Source: Maritimibacter sp. | GTDB taxonomy: Bacteria; Pseudomonadota; Alphaproteobacteria; Rhodobacterales; Rhodobacteraceae | Assembly: GCA_002701395.1 (NCBI GenBank) | Contig: NZVC01000035.1 | Span: 1-64,000, forward strand | Length of the DNA: 64,000 nt | Reading direction: 5' to 3' | Shown: positions 62,457 through 64,000 of the stretch, piece after piece | Layout: each line of letters starts with the position of its first letter | Position numbering within the stretch: the stretch's first letter is position 1 | Program-made: the position numbers and the translations under genes | The notes under the pieces: model-generated | What the model was told of the DNA's origin: nothing | Database searches by the model: none | Seen by the model: only the letters and a program-made list of their open reading frames with translations

Positions 62457-63386
62457 TCAGCGCGCGCCGGACGGCGACTTTTTCCCGGAAAGACCCAGAA
62501 TCCGCGCCCGCCATATCTGAACAAGAGACCTGAACGACGGAGAGTCTCGGTAGGATCGACGGAAATACTCGACCGCGTCCCGGTGCGCGGCATTCTCGAT
62601 GCTTTGGCCACCGATGATATAGTTCTGCCGCGCCCGCGCGCCCGGATACTTCGCGTATAGATCCGCATGATCGGTCAGAAGCTTCTTGCGGAACGCCGTA
62701 TCGGCGACCTTGTCGGACGAAACGCTGTTTTCGGTCCGGTAGATCACCACAAGCGGATCCGGCACGAAGGCAAACCGGGTCTTCTGCGCCAGCCGGACCG
62801 CAAGCTCCCAGTCCTCATTGATCCGCAACGAGATATCGAAACCGCCAACTTCCTCGAACAGGCTGCGTTCCACCATCAAAGTCTGCGGCGTGGTCGGATT
62901 GCTGTGCAGTACCGCTTCCGAGATATCCCCCTGCGCGGCCGCGCCGATGTCGAAGGCGCCGTGCCGGGGGATGTAATAACACTGTACGGAAGAATAATAG
63001 AGCGCGCCGCAATAGCAGACCCGGCAATCGGGTGCGGCCTCGATCGCCTGCAACTGCAATTCAAGCTTCTCGGGAAACCAGCGGTCATCGCTGTCCTGAA
63101 ACGCCACGTACCGGCCGCGTGCCAGTTCAATGCCGCGATTGCGCGCGCCGCCTGCGCCAAGATTCGTCGTGTTCAGTTCCAGCCGCACCCGGGGATCAGA
63201 GCAGTATTCCCTGACCACCTCGACCGTGCGGTCGGTCGAGCAGTCGTCGATGACAATCAGCTCGAAATCGCGGCGCGTCTGGGCAAGAACGCTGTCGATT
63301 GCCCTGCGGACAAGGACTTCGCGGTTGTGCACCGGAAGCACGATAGAAACAGTCGGCGCGTCCGTCATGTCGGGTTGTGAACCCAT
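62457..63386 (-). CDS. Glycosyltransferase, family 2
   Basis: 309 residues from the ATG at 63386, with an alternative at 63368 (MTDAPTVSIVLPVHNREVLV). It has the GT-A pattern: VSIVLPVHNREVLVRRAIDS, FELIVIDDCSTDRTVEVVRE (first Asp pair), NLGAGGARNRGIELARGRYV and AFQDSDDRWFPEKLELQLQA (the DxD metal motif). The likely catalytic acid region is INEDWELAVRLAQKTRFAFV. The C-terminus (RARILGLSGKKSPSGAR) is basic. It adds one sugar to a surface glycan. It lies between the exosortase and a FkbM methyltransferase on the same strand. Confidence 0.9.
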   Translation of the reverse strand: MGSQPDMTDAPTVSIVLPVHNREVLVRRAIDSVLAQTRRDFELIVIDDCSTDRTVEVVREYCSDPRVRLELNTTNLGAGGARNRGIELARGRYVAFQDSDDRWFPEKLELQLQAIEAAPDCRVCYCGALYYSSVQCYYIPRHGAFDIGAAAQGDISEAVLHSNPTTPQTLMVERSLFEEVGGFDISLRINEDWELAVRLAQKTRFAFVPDPLVVIYRTENSVSSDKVADTAFRKKLLTDHADLYAKYPGARARQNYIIGGQSIENAAHRDAVEYFRRSYRDSPSFRSLVQIWRARILGLSGKKSPSGAR

Positions 63387-63422
63387 CTTTCGACTGCAGG
63401 GGTCTTCCGGTCGTTCATCCGT

Positions 63423-64000
63423 TTAATCTCGCTCGAAATAGGCGTGTTCGCCAGCGTTGGACATCCAGACCACGCGAAACCCAAAGCCAGCAAGCCGTTC
63501 GATCATATTGTCGATGGCCTCTTGGCCGGTCACGCTGGGGTGCAACTCCATTGCGATCTTCTTTACGCTTTGCGGCTCCATGATGTCGACAATGTCGATT
63601 TCCCCGCCCTCGATGTCCATGACAAGGAACGTCGGCTGCAAGCTTTCAATCGTTTCGTTCAGTGAGACCTTGACGGTCCGAACCTCGCGCCCGCCCGCCA
63701 TCTGCTTTGACGACCCGCTCCAGAACACGTCCGGAACGTAGAAGCTCGTCTCGCCCGGCTCATCGCTGAGCATACCGATAGTCAGCTCCGGCTTCGGCCC
63801 ATCGTTCAGCGCGTAGTTGCCGCGGATCACCGGTTCCATCAGTGGGTTTGCCTCGAAGCTGAAGACGCGCCCGTCACCGAGTCTCCCCGCGCACAGGAGA
63901 CCGATGTATCCGATACCCGCCCCAAGTTCGAGAACTCGGTCAGAGGGCGTCAGGAACATGCTGATCATCCGGGCCTCGCGGCCCTCGTAGTCGCCATACA
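63423..64000 (-). CDS. FkbM-family methyltransferase (5' end beyond window)
   Basis: At least 192 codons; the frame stays open to the window edge (YGDYEGREARMISMFLTPSD), which places the true start outside. The SAM motif is VLELGAGIGYIGLLCAGRLG, followed by VFSFEANPLMEPVIRGNYAL (second motif) and FLVMDIEGGEIDIVDIMEPQ with KIAMELHPSV, all diagnostic of FkbM. These enzymes O-methylate sugars on polysaccharides or antibiotics. Here, next to GT2 and GT4 genes, a surface-glycan methylation is likely. Confidence 0.88.
   Translation of the reverse strand, partial: YGDYEGREARMISMFLTPSDRVLELGAGIGYIGLLCAGRLGDGRVFSFEANPLMEPVIRGNYALNDGPKPELTIGMLSDEPGETSFYVPDVFWSGSSKQMAGGREVRTVKVSLNETIESLQPTFLVMDIEGGEIDIVDIMEPQSVKKIAMELHPSVTGQEAIDNMIERLAGFGFRVVWMSNAGEHAYFERD

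Overview
The window looks like a chromosomal segment of a high-GC alphaproteobacterium of the Rhodobacterales (Roseobacter/Paracoccus type). I base this on family content: an XrtD-type exosortase fused to an EpsI domain, a PuuE-UraD fusion, an ArsR-ArsC fusion with ArsJ and GAPDH, Frc-type fructose transport, a Hint-domain protein and a TIGR02300 acidic protein. This is recognition by eye; no search was run.

Layout. 1-2.5 kb: a truncated XRE-cupin regulator, then an ammonium transporter behind a sigma-54-like promoter, then a 57-residue membrane peptide. Leucine codon choice here (CTC-rich) differs from everything downstream. 2.5-5.7 kb: a four-gene ABC system resembling the ZrgA-type zinc uptake locus, with a Zur-like palindrome upstream. 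5.8-10.2 kb: tRNA-Pro, a DMT exporter, leuB, a secreted endonuclease/phosphatase-like protein and a membrane protein. 10.9-13.1 kb: leuD and leuC with intercistronic hairpins and a possible leader ORF. 13.2-26.3 kb: housekeeping and envelope genes, including a VOC protein, an MscS channel, a YihY-family protein, rsfS-rlmH, a GNAT enzyme, gpmI-envC-ctpA, a deacetylase/NTF2 pair, rppH, a GntR regulator, a YgjP-type metallopeptidase and a TIGR02300 protein.

26.3-31.9 kb: a roughly 5.5 kb lower-GC integrative element inserted at the 3' end of tRNA-Ala(GGC), bounded by a 20-bp direct repeat. It carries a tyrosine integrase split by an apparent frameshift, a minus-strand pair (a DGQHR-domain protein and a HEPN-like protein with an Rx6H motif), and a serine recombinase preceded by repeated CAACGGACA words. 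The minus-strand pair is the best candidate here for an undescribed, possibly anti-phage, module.

32-38 kb: a LprI/MliC-like secreted protein, an L-lactate dehydrogenase, and a tightly overlapped arsenic operon (arsR-arsC fusion, GAPDH, arsJ, acr3). 38.3-45 kb: a TetR regulator and a urate catabolism cluster (puuD, uraH, puuE-uraD fusion, ureidoglycine aminohydrolase, allA, an NCS2 permease). Together these cover urate to allantoate and ureidoglycine to glyoxylate; allantoate amidohydrolase is not in the window. 45-50 kb: a PHP-domain hydrolase, then an arylesterase divergent from a YbbA/YbbP-type ABC pair. 50-54.3 kb: a ROK repressor divergent from frcBCA. 54.3-64 kb: rpsD, a Hint-domain protein, an LpxR-like outer-membrane protein, a FAD oxidoreductase, and a surface-polysaccharide/protein-sorting group (GT4, XrtD exosortase, GT2, truncated FkbM methyltransferase).
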